Assembly (NCBI RefSeq): GCF_025464955.1 | Contig: NZ_JAODNM010000093.1 | Location: 1 to 64,000, forward strand | Source of the DNA: Amycolatopsis sp. | Lineage (GTDB): Bacteria > Actinomycetota > Actinomycetes > Mycobacteriales > Pseudonocardiaceae | Direction of reading: 5' to 3' | Length of the DNA stretch: 64,000 bases | In this document: one piece after another, positions 41,195 through 49,729 of the stretch | Position numbering within the stretch: the first letter of the stretch is position 1 | Layout of the letters: every line of letters begins with the position of its first letter | Position numbers and translations under genes: made by a program | The notes under the pieces: model-generated | What the model saw: only the letters and a program-made list of their open reading frames with translations | What the model was told of the DNA's origin: nothing | The model's database searches: none

Positions 41195-42280
41195 ATGTCC
41201 GACGACAACCTGGACGGCCCCGCGACGGAGTCCATCGCGCACCCGCTCTCGCGCTCCGCACCTGGCCCGGCGAGCGCCTTTAGCGGGCTAAATGCACTCG
41301 CCGGGCTCAGCGGGCACTTCGGCTACCTCAGCGAGCTGGCGGGGGAACTCGGGGTGGTCGACGTCGTCGCCACGTACTTCACCCCGATCGCGGGGCGGTG
41401 GGGCGACCTGCACTCGGAGGCAGCACGCTGGCGTGCGGCCGCTGACGTCGCGGGCAGTGTCTCCGCCGGCCTCGGTGAAGGCCTCGGTCGGGTCGACGCC
41501 GAGTGGGCCGGTACCGACGCCGAAGCCTTCGCTGCCTACATCGGCGAGATCGCCGTCGCAGGCGGTGACGCCGAGGACGCGATGAACGCGATGGCGGATG
41601 CACTCTGCGACACCGCGGATGCCCTTCAGCAGATCGTCACCGACCTCTCCGTCGTCCTCGTCGACGCGGCTGAGCTCACCTCTGAATCGGCGATGCTGCC
41701 GGTGGGAGGTGAGCGGCGAGCACGAGCGCAGCTGATCGACGCAGGAGACTCAGGCAAGGCACTCTTTGACGCCGCTCGTGACGTCCTGGAAGCCTTCGGC
41801 CGGTTCTGTAACGGTGTGGACGCGCCGGACGCCGTTTCGCCGAGCATCGAGATCTCCCATCCGTACCCGCGTGCGCAGTTCGTCCTCCACAACGATCGGG
41901 GGAGTTCCATCAGCCCTCAGGCATCGGAAGACAGCGGCTCGACGTCGCCGTCGTCTGCTTCCGGGGACGATCAGGGACACGCGGGGAAGGGTTCGCCTGA
42001 TCAGGGGCGTCAGACGTCGAGCGGAGTGCTTCCGGACGTCAGCGCCCCGTTGGAGCCACCTCCCGTGCCCGATCCGAGTGCCGCAGCGTCGGCTGGCGGA
42101 GGCGGCATGATGATGCCGATGGGCATCCCACTGGGCGGGGGCGGACGCGGGGCCGCCCGCGATCGCAAGCCCCAGTCGCGGCCCGTCACTCAACCGAGTG
42201 AACTGTTCGGCGAGCCGGACAAAGTGGTGGCCCCGGTGATCGGTGAGGACGCCCCACATCCGGACGCCCACAAGCGGTGA
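41195..42280 (+). CDS. probable type VII secretion substrate with WXG100-like helical domain
   Basis: 361 residues. Residues ~45-190 form a long-helix WXG100/PPE-like region (WRAAADVAGSVSAGLGEGLG, VDAEWAGTDAEAFAAYIGEI, with W-A-G as the turn motif). The C-terminal third is Pro/Ser/Gly-rich and low complexity (APLEPPPVPDPSAAASAGGG). A dispersed palindrome (41279-41292) is translated in frame near residue 29 as AFSGLNAL, directly before the helical part. With the preceding EspC-like gene it forms a likely secreted pair. The function is not known. Confidence 0.6.
   Translation: MSDDNLDGPATESIAHPLSRSAPGPASAFSGLNALAGLSGHFGYLSELAGELGVVDVVATYFTPIAGRWGDLHSEAARWRAAADVAGSVSAGLGEGLGRVDAEWAGTDAEAFAAYIGEIAVAGGDAEDAMNAMADALCDTADALQQIVTDLSVVLVDAAELTSESAMLPVGGERRARAQLIDAGDSGKALFDAARDVLEAFGRFCNGVDAPDAVSPSIEISHPYPRAQFVLHNDRGSSISPQASEDSGSTSPSSASGDDQGHAGKGSPDQGRQTSSGVLPDVSAPLEPPPVPDPSAAASAGGGGMMMPMGIPLGGGGRGAARDRKPQSRPVTQPSELFGEPDKVVAPVIGEDAPHPDAHKR
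41279..41292. repeat. dispersed palindrome, copy 12, translated in frame
   Basis: Exact core TTTAGCGGGCTAAA, followed by TGCACTC. It is read as AFSGLNAL by the 361-residue protein, using the only plus-strand frame without a stop. Confidence 0.9.
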
Positions 42281-42302
42281 CGGTCTCGACCCACCGAGTG
42301 CG

Positions 42303-42316
42303 TTTAGCCCGCTAAA
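42303..42316. repeat. dispersed palindrome, copy 13 (CC centre)
   Basis: Exact core, preceded by GAGTGCG and followed by CGCACCTC, a hybrid of the two common arm types. It lies between the convergent substrate and mycosin genes. The mycosin stop (42334-42332) lies in a further half copy, CTAAACG. Confidence 0.9.
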
Positions 42317-42331
42317 CGCACCTCCGCCGCA

Positions 42332-43936
42332 CTAAACGGGCTTCCGCACACCGGGTGACCCAGGCCGATTCCGGCGGATGGTGTGGACGACGAACAGGGT
42401 GATCAGCAGCGCGATGAGCCCGCCACCGGCACCGGCCAGGGCGACGATCATCGGGGTCCAGTTGCGGTTGTCCGGCGGCGGCAGGTCGGCGGGTACCCGG
42501 ATGTTCGACGCCACCGGGATGCCCTCCTCCGACGGCAGGCTTGCCGTCAGCGCCGCGATCGGATTGACCACGCCGTGTCCGATGAACGTGTCCCGGCCGC
42601 CGGGTGCCGCCGGGTGCTGCGCGGTGTCCATGATCCGCTGCATGACCTGCGGGGCCTTCAGCGCCGGGTACTTGGCCCGGACGAGTGCCACGACGCCGGC
42701 GACGTACGGCGACGCGAAGCTGGTGCCCTGGATCGCACTGGGCTGCTGGTTGCCCTCGATGGTGAGGTTCGCCAGCCCGGTGGACCCCACGGCAGGATCG
42801 AGCGAAGTGATCTCGGTGCCGGGCGCGGCCACACTGGTCCAAGGCCCGTTCACACTGAAATTCGCGACGCTGCCCGTCTTGTCGATCGCGCCCACCGACA
42901 GCACCTCGTCCGCGAACCACGGCGGCGTCACAATCACCTTCGGCTTGTTCGGGTCCATCTGGTCGTTCTGCGGGCAGGTTTGGGACGTGTTGCCGGCCGC
43001 GGCGACCATGACGATGTCCCTCTTGAAGGCGTAGTCGATCGAGGCGTGCAACGCGGATTCGCCGCCGGTGATCGTGCCGTCTGCCGTACGGCAGTTGTCG
43101 ACCGACATATTGATCACCTTGATGCCGCCCAAGTCGGCGGCGTGCCGGATCGCCATGGCCAGCGTCGTGAGGTCCCCGGCCGAGCCATTCGCAGCAAGTT
43201 CACGTCCCTGCCCGGTTTGCCCCGGCTGGGTCCCGCCGGCCGCGGATGGACCGCTGCCGCCCTGCGGGGAGCCTCCACCGGACGTAGCCCGCGCGTCCGG
43301 CGGGCCGAAGTTCTCGCTGGACTGGCGAATCGACACGATCGTCGCGTCGGGCGCGACGCCGGTGAAGCCGATCCCGGCGCTCGCCGGTGGTTTCGCGGCG
43401 ATGATCCCGGCGACTTCGGTGCCGTGGCCGTCGCAGTCCTGCAGCCCGGGTGCGACACCTGCCGGCGGGGGAGCGACGTATTCGCCACCGGATTGGATCC
43501 GGCCGCCGAAGTACGGATGTGGCGTCACCCCGGTGTCGATCACCGCGACCTTGATCCCGCCGCCCGCAGTGTGGTCGGGCGTCGCGGCACGCACCAGCGC
43601 CTGGGCGGTCTCGATCTGCAGGTACTCCTGGCCCCAGGGTTTGGCCTTGATGTCGACGTGCGGGCCGAGGGCCTGCTGGACGCAGGCCTTCGTCTGTTTG
43701 TAGGCCTTGTCCGGTGCGCCGGTGTCGGCGATCAGGTCGACAGAGTTGACCGGTGGCGGCGTCGCGTAGTAGTTGCCCGGCGTTGGCGTCGTACTGTCCT
43801 GCTGGGCCCACGCCGGCACCGAGATGACTCCTGGCGTCAACGCTCCGATGCCGGACGCCAGCAGTACGACGGCGATCCGTTTCGGAATGCCGTACGACCT
43901 GGTGCGCCCCCCCCGGGACCTCCGCGCAGATGTCAT
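42332..43936 (-). CDS. mycP: mycosin, subtilisin-like serine protease of the type VII system
   Basis: 534 residues: signal sequence (IAVVLLASGIGALTPGVISV, cut near residue 44), an S8 protease domain and a C-terminal transmembrane anchor (MIVALAGAGGGLIALLITLF). The catalytic triad is Asp134 (VIDTG), His171 (DGHGT) and Ser406 (GTSFASP), with Asn316 (AAAGN) as the oxyanion residue. An extra Gly/Ser/Pro-rich insert (about 215-250) lies between His and Ser, as in other mycosins. Mycosins stabilise the ESX membrane complex and can process substrates. It follows eccD on the minus strand after 28 bases. Confidence 0.93.
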   Translation of the reverse strand: MTSARRSRGGRTRSYGIPKRIAVVLLASGIGALTPGVISVPAWAQQDSTTPTPGNYYATPPPVNSVDLIADTGAPDKAYKQTKACVQQALGPHVDIKAKPWGQEYLQIETAQALVRAATPDHTAGGGIKVAVIDTGVTPHPYFGGRIQSGGEYVAPPPAGVAPGLQDCDGHGTEVAGIIAAKPPASAGIGFTGVAPDATIVSIRQSSENFGPPDARATSGGGSPQGGSGPSAAGGTQPGQTGQGRELAANGSAGDLTTLAMAIRHAADLGGIKVINMSVDNCRTADGTITGGESALHASIDYAFKRDIVMVAAAGNTSQTCPQNDQMDPNKPKVIVTPPWFADEVLSVGAIDKTGSVANFSVNGPWTSVAAPGTEITSLDPAVGSTGLANLTIEGNQQPSAIQGTSFASPYVAGVVALVRAKYPALKAPQVMQRIMDTAQHPAAPGGRDTFIGHGVVNPIAALTASLPSEEGIPVASNIRVPADLPPPDNRNWTPMIVALAGAGGGLIALLITLFVVHTIRRNRPGSPGVRKPV

Positions 43937-43964
43937 CAGAGACTCATCCGATCTTCGAACCGAT

Positions 43965-45359
43965 TCACTTGAAGCTGATGTGGCGCAAAGTGGTGTACAG
44001 GTCCATGACGCCCAGTGCGAGCGGGAGGACCGTGGCGATGCAGGTGGCCTCGATGATCTCGACGGTCCGCCGCAGCGGCGGCGAGAAGCGCTGGTCCGGG
44101 AAGACGACCCCGACCACGAGCGCGCCCGCGGCGACCAGGATCAGCACCCCGAACACCCACAGCGTGCGGCCGAGCGGGCTCTGGGTCGACATCCAGTCGA
44201 CGAGGATCCCGCCGCCGGCCAGCATGCCGGTGGTCAGCAGGGCGATGGACTGGCTGCCGTTGGCGTAGGCCCTGGCGCGCAGCAGCAGCACGAGCGTGGC
44301 CACCACCCCGAGGATGATGCCGAAGACGCTCGGTGACGTCGCCGCGATGATCGCCGAGACCGCGGTCGTGGTGCCGCAACCGATCAGCAGGCCGGTCATG
44401 TAGTTGTGGGCGATGCTGGTGCGGCGTTCGATGGCCCGGTAGTCGGGGAAGCCGGTTTCCTCTTTGAGCTCTTCGGCAGTTCCGGGCACGTGCGGCATCG
44501 GCAGCTTGGCGAGCCAGATGGTCGCCCGGGGCAGGATCGAAATGCAGGCGAGTGCCAGCGCCGCGGTACCGGCGGCGATGCCCGGTGCCGGGTGGGCGAC
44601 GAAGGTGCCGAAAAGGAACGCGACGACGCCGAAGGTGCCGGCCGTGGCCGCGGCGATGAACGTGGTGATGCCGGCACCGATGATCATGATGCACACCGAG
44701 GCGACGATGACCACCAGCGCGCTGCCAAGCAGCAGGTTCGCCCGCAGGGACAGGCCCGGCACGATGTAGAAGCCGCTGACGAAGGCCAACGACAGCCCAC
44801 CGGCCGCCGAGATCAGCACACCGGTCGCTTCCGCCTGGTAGGCCTTGGCGAGGGTGGCGCCGACCGCGACGCAGGCGATGGCCGCCACGCCCGCGGTGAC
44901 CGCCACCGCGATCGCGTTGCCGCCGAAGAGCGAGCCGCCGAAGAACAGCGCGACCGAGGCCAGAACCAGCGCGATCCCGCCGGCGATGTGGCCGAAGCGA
45001 CGCGCCGTCTCCTTGGTCCACGGACGGAAGCTGTCCGGCATGGATTCCGCGATCGCGTCGACGACGTCGTCGTACAGCGGCGGAGGAGGATTCTCGTTGC
45101 GACGCCGCAACTGCAGCAGCTCGCCGTCGACGATGCCGAGCGAAGCGAGCGTGCGACTGGGGTCCAGTGGCGCGTCGCCCAGTTTGGCCAGCGCCCAGCC
45201 ACCATGGCGGGCGCCGCCGTCGGGCGTCGCCTCCTTCGCCATCTCTAGCAGCATCGGCAGCAGGTCGGCCACTGCCACGTCGGCCGGTAGTGCCACGTCG
45301 ATCCGGGTGCGTGGTGCCACCACCGTCACCCTGCTGAATACCGTCGTGCCCGTTGCCAC
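43965..45359 (-). CDS. eccD: type VII secretion integral membrane protein EccD
   Basis: 464 residues from a GTG at 45359. The N-terminal ~85 residues are the ubiquitin-like YukD/EccD cytosolic domain (RVTVVAPRTRIDVALPADVA ... LDPSRTLASLGIVDGELLQL). Then come about eleven transmembrane helices. EccD forms the lipid-filled vestibules of the ESX pore. It is divergent from eccC, whose start lies 322 bases away, and shares an operon with mycP. Confidence 0.93.
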   Translation of the reverse strand: MATGTTVFSRVTVVAPRTRIDVALPADVAVADLLPMLLEMAKEATPDGGARHGGWALAKLGDAPLDPSRTLASLGIVDGELLQLRRRNENPPPPLYDDVVDAIAESMPDSFRPWTKETARRFGHIAGGIALVLASVALFFGGSLFGGNAIAVAVTAGVAAIACVAVGATLAKAYQAEATGVLISAAGGLSLAFVSGFYIVPGLSLRANLLLGSALVVIVASVCIMIIGAGITTFIAAATAGTFGVVAFLFGTFVAHPAPGIAAGTAALALACISILPRATIWLAKLPMPHVPGTAEELKEETGFPDYRAIERRTSIAHNYMTGLLIGCGTTTAVSAIIAATSPSVFGIILGVVATLVLLLRARAYANGSQSIALLTTGMLAGGGILVDWMSTQSPLGRTLWVFGVLILVAAGALVVGVVFPDQRFSPPLRRTVEIIEATCIATVLPLALGVMDLYTTLRHISFK

Positions 45360-45681
45360 CTGCTAGCCCCCTGCCTGGAGAGAATGCCTCGGGTACTTAT
45401 ACCGAAGACCCGGGCACGCATCGTTGCCCGCCCAGAAACTACCGGTAAGGGCCGACAGCTCGTGGGAAACCAGCGTAATGGGTGTCGAATTTCGCCGAAT
45501 CGGCCCGCCTCTGTCGGTGCGCGGTCCTAGTATTAGCCCACTGGACGCCGCGGTGGGGCGCATCCGCTCGATCAAACCTGGTCGGGCGGTCGTGCACCGA
45601 GCGGGGCCGTGGTTCGCTACCGTGTGGACCGGTCTCGCGTCACGCTGGCCGTCATCGCCGAGTCGAATGAGGGGTCTTTCG
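45360..45681. promoter_or_regulatory. divergent eccD-eccC intergenic region
   Basis: 322 bases separate two divergent core secretion genes. It is open in the eccC frame, but the sequence there is not EccC-like. No clear -35/-10 pair is seen in either direction; GAGGGGT (45669-45675) is the eccC ribosome site. Confidence 0.4.
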
Positions 45682-48600
45682 GTGAGCACGCTGCAATTCA
45701 AGCGGTCGCCGCGCCTTGCTGCGCCCCGCCCGCCGGGCGGCGAGGTTCACCTCGAGCCGCCGCCTGAGGTACCGCGGACGATCCCAGGCAGCATCGTGGG
45801 CAAGTTGATGCCCGTCGTGATGGTCGTCGCCACGCTGGGCATGGTCGTGGTGATGTTCACCTCCGGCGGTCCGTCCGCGAAGAGCCCGACCACGCTGATG
45901 TTCCCCATGATGATGCTGATGTCGATGGGCGGCATGATGGCCGGCGGCGGCAAGGGCGGGGGTGCCAAGAAAGCCGAGATGAACGAGGACCGCAAGGACT
46001 ACCTGCGGTACCTCGGTCAGATGCGCGACCGGGCCCGAGAGGCCATGGTCGATCAGCGAGCTTCACTCGAATGGGTACATCCTGATCCGCAGACCCTGTG
46101 GTCGCTCGCCTCGAGCCGCCGCATGTGGGAGCGCCGCCAGAACGACCAGGACTTCCTGCACCTGCGTGTCGGCCGCAGCTCGCACCGGCTCGCGACCAGG
46201 CTGGTGCCGCCGCAGACCGGACCGGTCGACGAGCTCGAGCCGATCGCCACGCTGGCGCTGCGCCGGTTCGTCCGCGCGCACTCGATCGTGCCCGACCTCC
46301 CGACCCAGATCACCCTCCGCGGGTTCGCGGCGGTCAGCATGCAGGGGGACCGCGAGCTCACCCGAGGCCTGACCAGGGCGCTGCTCGCGCAGATGGTCAC
46401 GTTCCACAGCGCCGACGACGTCCTCGTCGCGGTGGCCACGGCCGGCCGCGCGAAGGCCGAGTGGGAATGGGCCAAGTGGCTGCCGCACGCGCAGCACCCG
46501 ACGATGTCCGACGGCATCGGCCAGCTGCGGTTGATGGCCGGTTCGCTGGCGCAGATCGAGCAGTGGCTCGACGACGAGCTTCGGGACCGTCCCCGGTTCT
46601 CTCGCAACGCGACCCCGGCCCCCGACCAACCACACGTCGTCATCATCATCGACGACGCCGAGGTCACCCGGGAAGAGCAGATCATCCTGGAAGAGGGCCT
46701 GGTCGGCGTCACGCTGATCGACCTGTCCGACTCCACCGGGAACCTCTCCGCCCGCCGCGGGCTGCGCCTAGTCGTCGAAGAGGACAGGCTCGGCGCGCGC
46801 AGCGCGAGCGGAGTCGAATGGTTCGGCCGTCCGGACACGCTCAGCGTGGTCGAGGCCGAATCGCTGGCCCGCAGGCTTTCGCCGTACCGCGTCGGTTCGG
46901 CCGCGCAGGAGGCCAGCGAGGACGAGCCGTTGCTCTCCAACCCTTCGCTGCTGGAGCTGCTGGGCATCCCCGGCGACCCGATGACCTTCGACGTCCAGCA
47001 GGCCTGGCGCCCGCGGCCCGTCCGCGACCGCTATCGCGTGCCGTTCGGTGTCGGCGAGTACGGGCAACCGGTCGAGCTGGACATCAAGGAAGCCGCGATG
47101 GAGGGCATGGGGCCGCACGGCCTGTGCATCGGCGCCACCGGTTCCGGTAAGTCGGAGTTCCTTCGCACGCTGGTGCTGGGCATGCTCGCTACCCATTCGT
47201 CGACGACGCTCAACTTCGTCCTCGTCGACTTCAAGGGTGGTGCGACCTTCCTCGGTCTCGACGTCGCTCCGCACGTTTCGGCGACGATCACCAACCTCGC
47301 CGACGAAGTCACCCTGGTCGACCGTATGAAGGACGCGCTCGCCGGTGAGATGAACCGGCGCCAGGAGGCGCTGAAGAACGGCGGTAACTTCAAGAACGTC
47401 TGGGAGTACGAGAAAGCGCGGGAAAACGGCGCCGACCTCGACCCGCTGCCCGCCCTGTTCATCGTGGTCGACGAGTTCTCCGAACTGCTGAGCGCGAAGC
47501 CCGACTTCATCGATCTGTTCGTCGCCATCGGGCGGCTGGGCCGGTCGCTGCAGATGCACATGTTGCTGGCGTCGCAGCGGCTGGAGGAGGGCAAGCTGCG
47601 CGGGCTGGACTCGCATCTGTCCTACAGGATCGGTCTGAAGACGTTCTCCGCGGCGGAATCCCGCGCGGCCATCGGTGTTCCGGACGCGTTCGAACTCCCG
47701 TCGGTCCCCGGTGGCGGTTATCTCAAGTACGACACCTCGACGATGGTGCGGTTCAAGGCGTCCTACGTTTCCGGCCCGTACCGGCCGTCGGGGATCAAGG
47801 CCGTGGCGCCAGGCGCCGCGGTGGTGCGCGCCGACAAGCGGCCGCAGATGTTCGTGCCCGACTTCATCGAGCTTCCCCGCGAGCCGGAGCCCGTGATCGA
47901 CGAGGCTCCCCAAGTCGAGGAGAAGCAGCCCGAGGAAGCGGTCGAGCCGAGCGACCTCGATGTCATCGTCGGCCGTCTGGTCGGCCAGGGTCCGCCCGCG
48001 CACGAGGTGTGGCTGCCGCCCCTGAAGGAACCGAACTCGCTCGACACGCTGCTGCCGAACCTCAACCCGACGGAAGACCGAGGACTTTCCCCGGTCGGTT
48101 TCTTCGGCAACGGCCGGCTGCAGGTTCCGCTCGGCATCGTCGACCGGCCGTACGAGCAGCGTCGCGACCCGCTGTGGGCGGACTTCTCCGGTGCCGCCGG
48201 GCATGGCGTGCTCGTCGGCGGTCCGCAGTCGGGCAAGTCGACCATGCTCCGGACGCTGATCATGTCCATGGCGCTGACCCACACCCCGGAAGAAGCGCAG
48301 TTCTACTGCGTCGACCTCGGTGGTGGCACGCTCACCGGCCTCGCCGGCCTGCCCCACGTCGGCGGTGTGGCGGTCGCCCGCCGGGAACCGGACAAGGCCC
48401 GCCGGATCGTCGCCGAGCTCACCACCTTGATGAACGAGCGTGAAGGCCGGTTCGGCACGCTGGGCATCGACTCGATGGCCGAGTTCCGCAACCGCAAGCG
48501 CCGTGGCGAGATCAGCCCGGACGAAGACCCGTTCGGTGACGCCTTCCTGATCGTCGACGGCTGGAAGGCCCTCCGCGACGACTTCGAGGAGCTCGAGCCG

Positions 48601-49695
48601 GCGATCACCAGAATCGCCACCCAGGGGCTGACCTACGGGCTGCACGTCTTCATCAGTGCCAACCGCTGGGCCGACATCCGCCCGGCGATCAAGGACATGC
48701 TCGGTACCCGGTTCGAACTCCGGCTCGGTGACCCGAGCGAGTCCGACATCGACCGGCGTGTCGCGATCAACGTGCCGGAAGGCAGGCCAGGCCGGGGACT
48801 GACCCGTGACAAGCTCCACCTGCTCACGGGCCTGCCGAGGATCGACGGATCGAGCGAGCCCGAAGATGTCGGTGCCGGGGTGGCCGACGCCGTGGCCAAG
48901 ATCAAGGCGGCCTGGCGCGGGCGTCCGGCGCCTCAGGTGCGCCTGCTGCCCGAGATGATCAGCTACGAAGAAGTGCTCGCCATCGACAACAAGCAGAACA
49001 CGAAGCTGGTGCCGATCGGCGTCAACGAGGAAGACCTCGCGCCGTTGTACCTCGACTTCGAGGCGGACCCGCACTTCTACGCGTTCGCGGACGGCGAGTC
49101 GGGCAAGACGAACCTGCTGCGCCAGATCTGCAAGGGCATCACCGAGCGGTACACCGCCAAGGAAGCCGTCATCATCCTGGTCGACTACCGCCGCACGATG
49201 CTGGGCTTCATCGAGGGTGACCAGCTGCTGGGCTACGCCGTCTCGGCGAACCAACTGGACGACATGATCAAGGACGTCGCCGGGTCGATGAACCGTCGGC
49301 TGCCCGGGCCGGACGTCACGCAGGACCAGCTGCGGAACCGATCCTGGTGGACCGGTCCGGAGCTGTTCGTCATCGTCGACGACTACGACCTGGTGGTAAC
49401 CGGGAGCAACAACCCGCTCAAGGCGCTGTCCGACTTCCTCGCGCAGGCCAAGGACGTCGGTCTGCACGTGATCGTCGCGCGACGTACCGGTGGTGCGTCC
49501 AAGTCCTCGTACGACCCGATCATCGGCAAGCTCAAGGAGATCGCGGCGCCGGGCCTGGTGATGAACGGTTCCAAGGACGAGGGTTACCTGATCGGCAACG
49601 TCAAGCCGTCGCAGATGCCGCCGGGCCGGGGCAACATGGTCAGCCGGAAGAACGGCAAGCAGCTCATGCAGGTGTCATGGATTCAGCCGCTCTGA
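45682..49695 (+). CDS. eccC: type VII secretion FtsK/SpoIIIE-type ATPase EccC
   Basis: 1337 residues from GTG 45682, giving MSTLQFKRSPRLAAPRPPGG. Two transmembrane helices (about residues 40-95, with a Met-rich segment MMMLMSMGGMM) are followed by three FtsK-like ATPase domains with Walker A motifs GATGSGKS (residue ~484), GGPQSGKS (~846) and ADGESGKT (~1136). The first also has a Walker B FIVVDEFSELL; the later two are more divergent, as usual in this family. EccCa and EccCb are fused in one chain. It energises export and recognises WXG100 C-termini. It is followed after 34 bases by the Hsp70-like gene. Confidence 0.95.
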   Translation: MSTLQFKRSPRLAAPRPPGGEVHLEPPPEVPRTIPGSIVGKLMPVVMVVATLGMVVVMFTSGGPSAKSPTTLMFPMMMLMSMGGMMAGGGKGGGAKKAEMNEDRKDYLRYLGQMRDRAREAMVDQRASLEWVHPDPQTLWSLASSRRMWERRQNDQDFLHLRVGRSSHRLATRLVPPQTGPVDELEPIATLALRRFVRAHSIVPDLPTQITLRGFAAVSMQGDRELTRGLTRALLAQMVTFHSADDVLVAVATAGRAKAEWEWAKWLPHAQHPTMSDGIGQLRLMAGSLAQIEQWLDDELRDRPRFSRNATPAPDQPHVVIIIDDAEVTREEQIILEEGLVGVTLIDLSDSTGNLSARRGLRLVVEEDRLGARSASGVEWFGRPDTLSVVEAESLARRLSPYRVGSAAQEASEDEPLLSNPSLLELLGIPGDPMTFDVQQAWRPRPVRDRYRVPFGVGEYGQPVELDIKEAAMEGMGPHGLCIGATGSGKSEFLRTLVLGMLATHSSTTLNFVLVDFKGGATFLGLDVAPHVSATITNLADEVTLVDRMKDALAGEMNRRQEALKNGGNFKNVWEYEKARENGADLDPLPALFIVVDEFSELLSAKPDFIDLFVAIGRLGRSLQMHMLLASQRLEEGKLRGLDSHLSYRIGLKTFSAAESRAAIGVPDAFELPSVPGGGYLKYDTSTMVRFKASYVSGPYRPSGIKAVAPGAAVVRADKRPQMFVPDFIELPREPEPVIDEAPQVEEKQPEEAVEPSDLDVIVGRLVGQGPPAHEVWLPPLKEPNSLDTLLPNLNPTEDRGLSPVGFFGNGRLQVPLGIVDRPYEQRRDPLWADFSGAAGHGVLVGGPQSGKSTMLRTLIMSMALTHTPEEAQFYCVDLGGGTLTGLAGLPHVGGVAVARREPDKARRIVAELTTLMNEREGRFGTLGIDSMAEFRNRKRRGEISPDEDPFGDAFLIVDGWKALRDDFEELEPAITRIATQGLTYGLHVFISANRWADIRPAIKDMLGTRFELRLGDPSESDIDRRVAINVPEGRPGRGLTRDKLHLLTGLPRIDGSSEPEDVGAGVADAVAKIKAAWRGRPAPQVRLLPEMISYEEVLAIDNKQNTKLVPIGVNEEDLAPLYLDFEADPHFYAFADGESGKTNLLRQICKGITERYTAKEAVIILVDYRRTMLGFIEGDQLLGYAVSANQLDDMIKDVAGSMNRRLPGPDVTQDQLRNRSWWTGPELFVIVDDYDLVVTGSNNPLKALSDFLAQAKDVGLHVIVARRTGGASKSSYDPIIGKLKEIAAPGLVMNGSKDEGYLIGNVKPSQMPPGRGNMVSRKNGKQLMQVSWIQPL

Positions 49696-49729
49696 GGGGC
49701 AACGGCACACCACGAGCCGGGGGCGGTCG

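Noticed and set aside
46768-49467. An 899-residue antisense frame over eccC
   Set aside because: Composition and position are those of a mirror of the EccC coding frame; it has no start signal.
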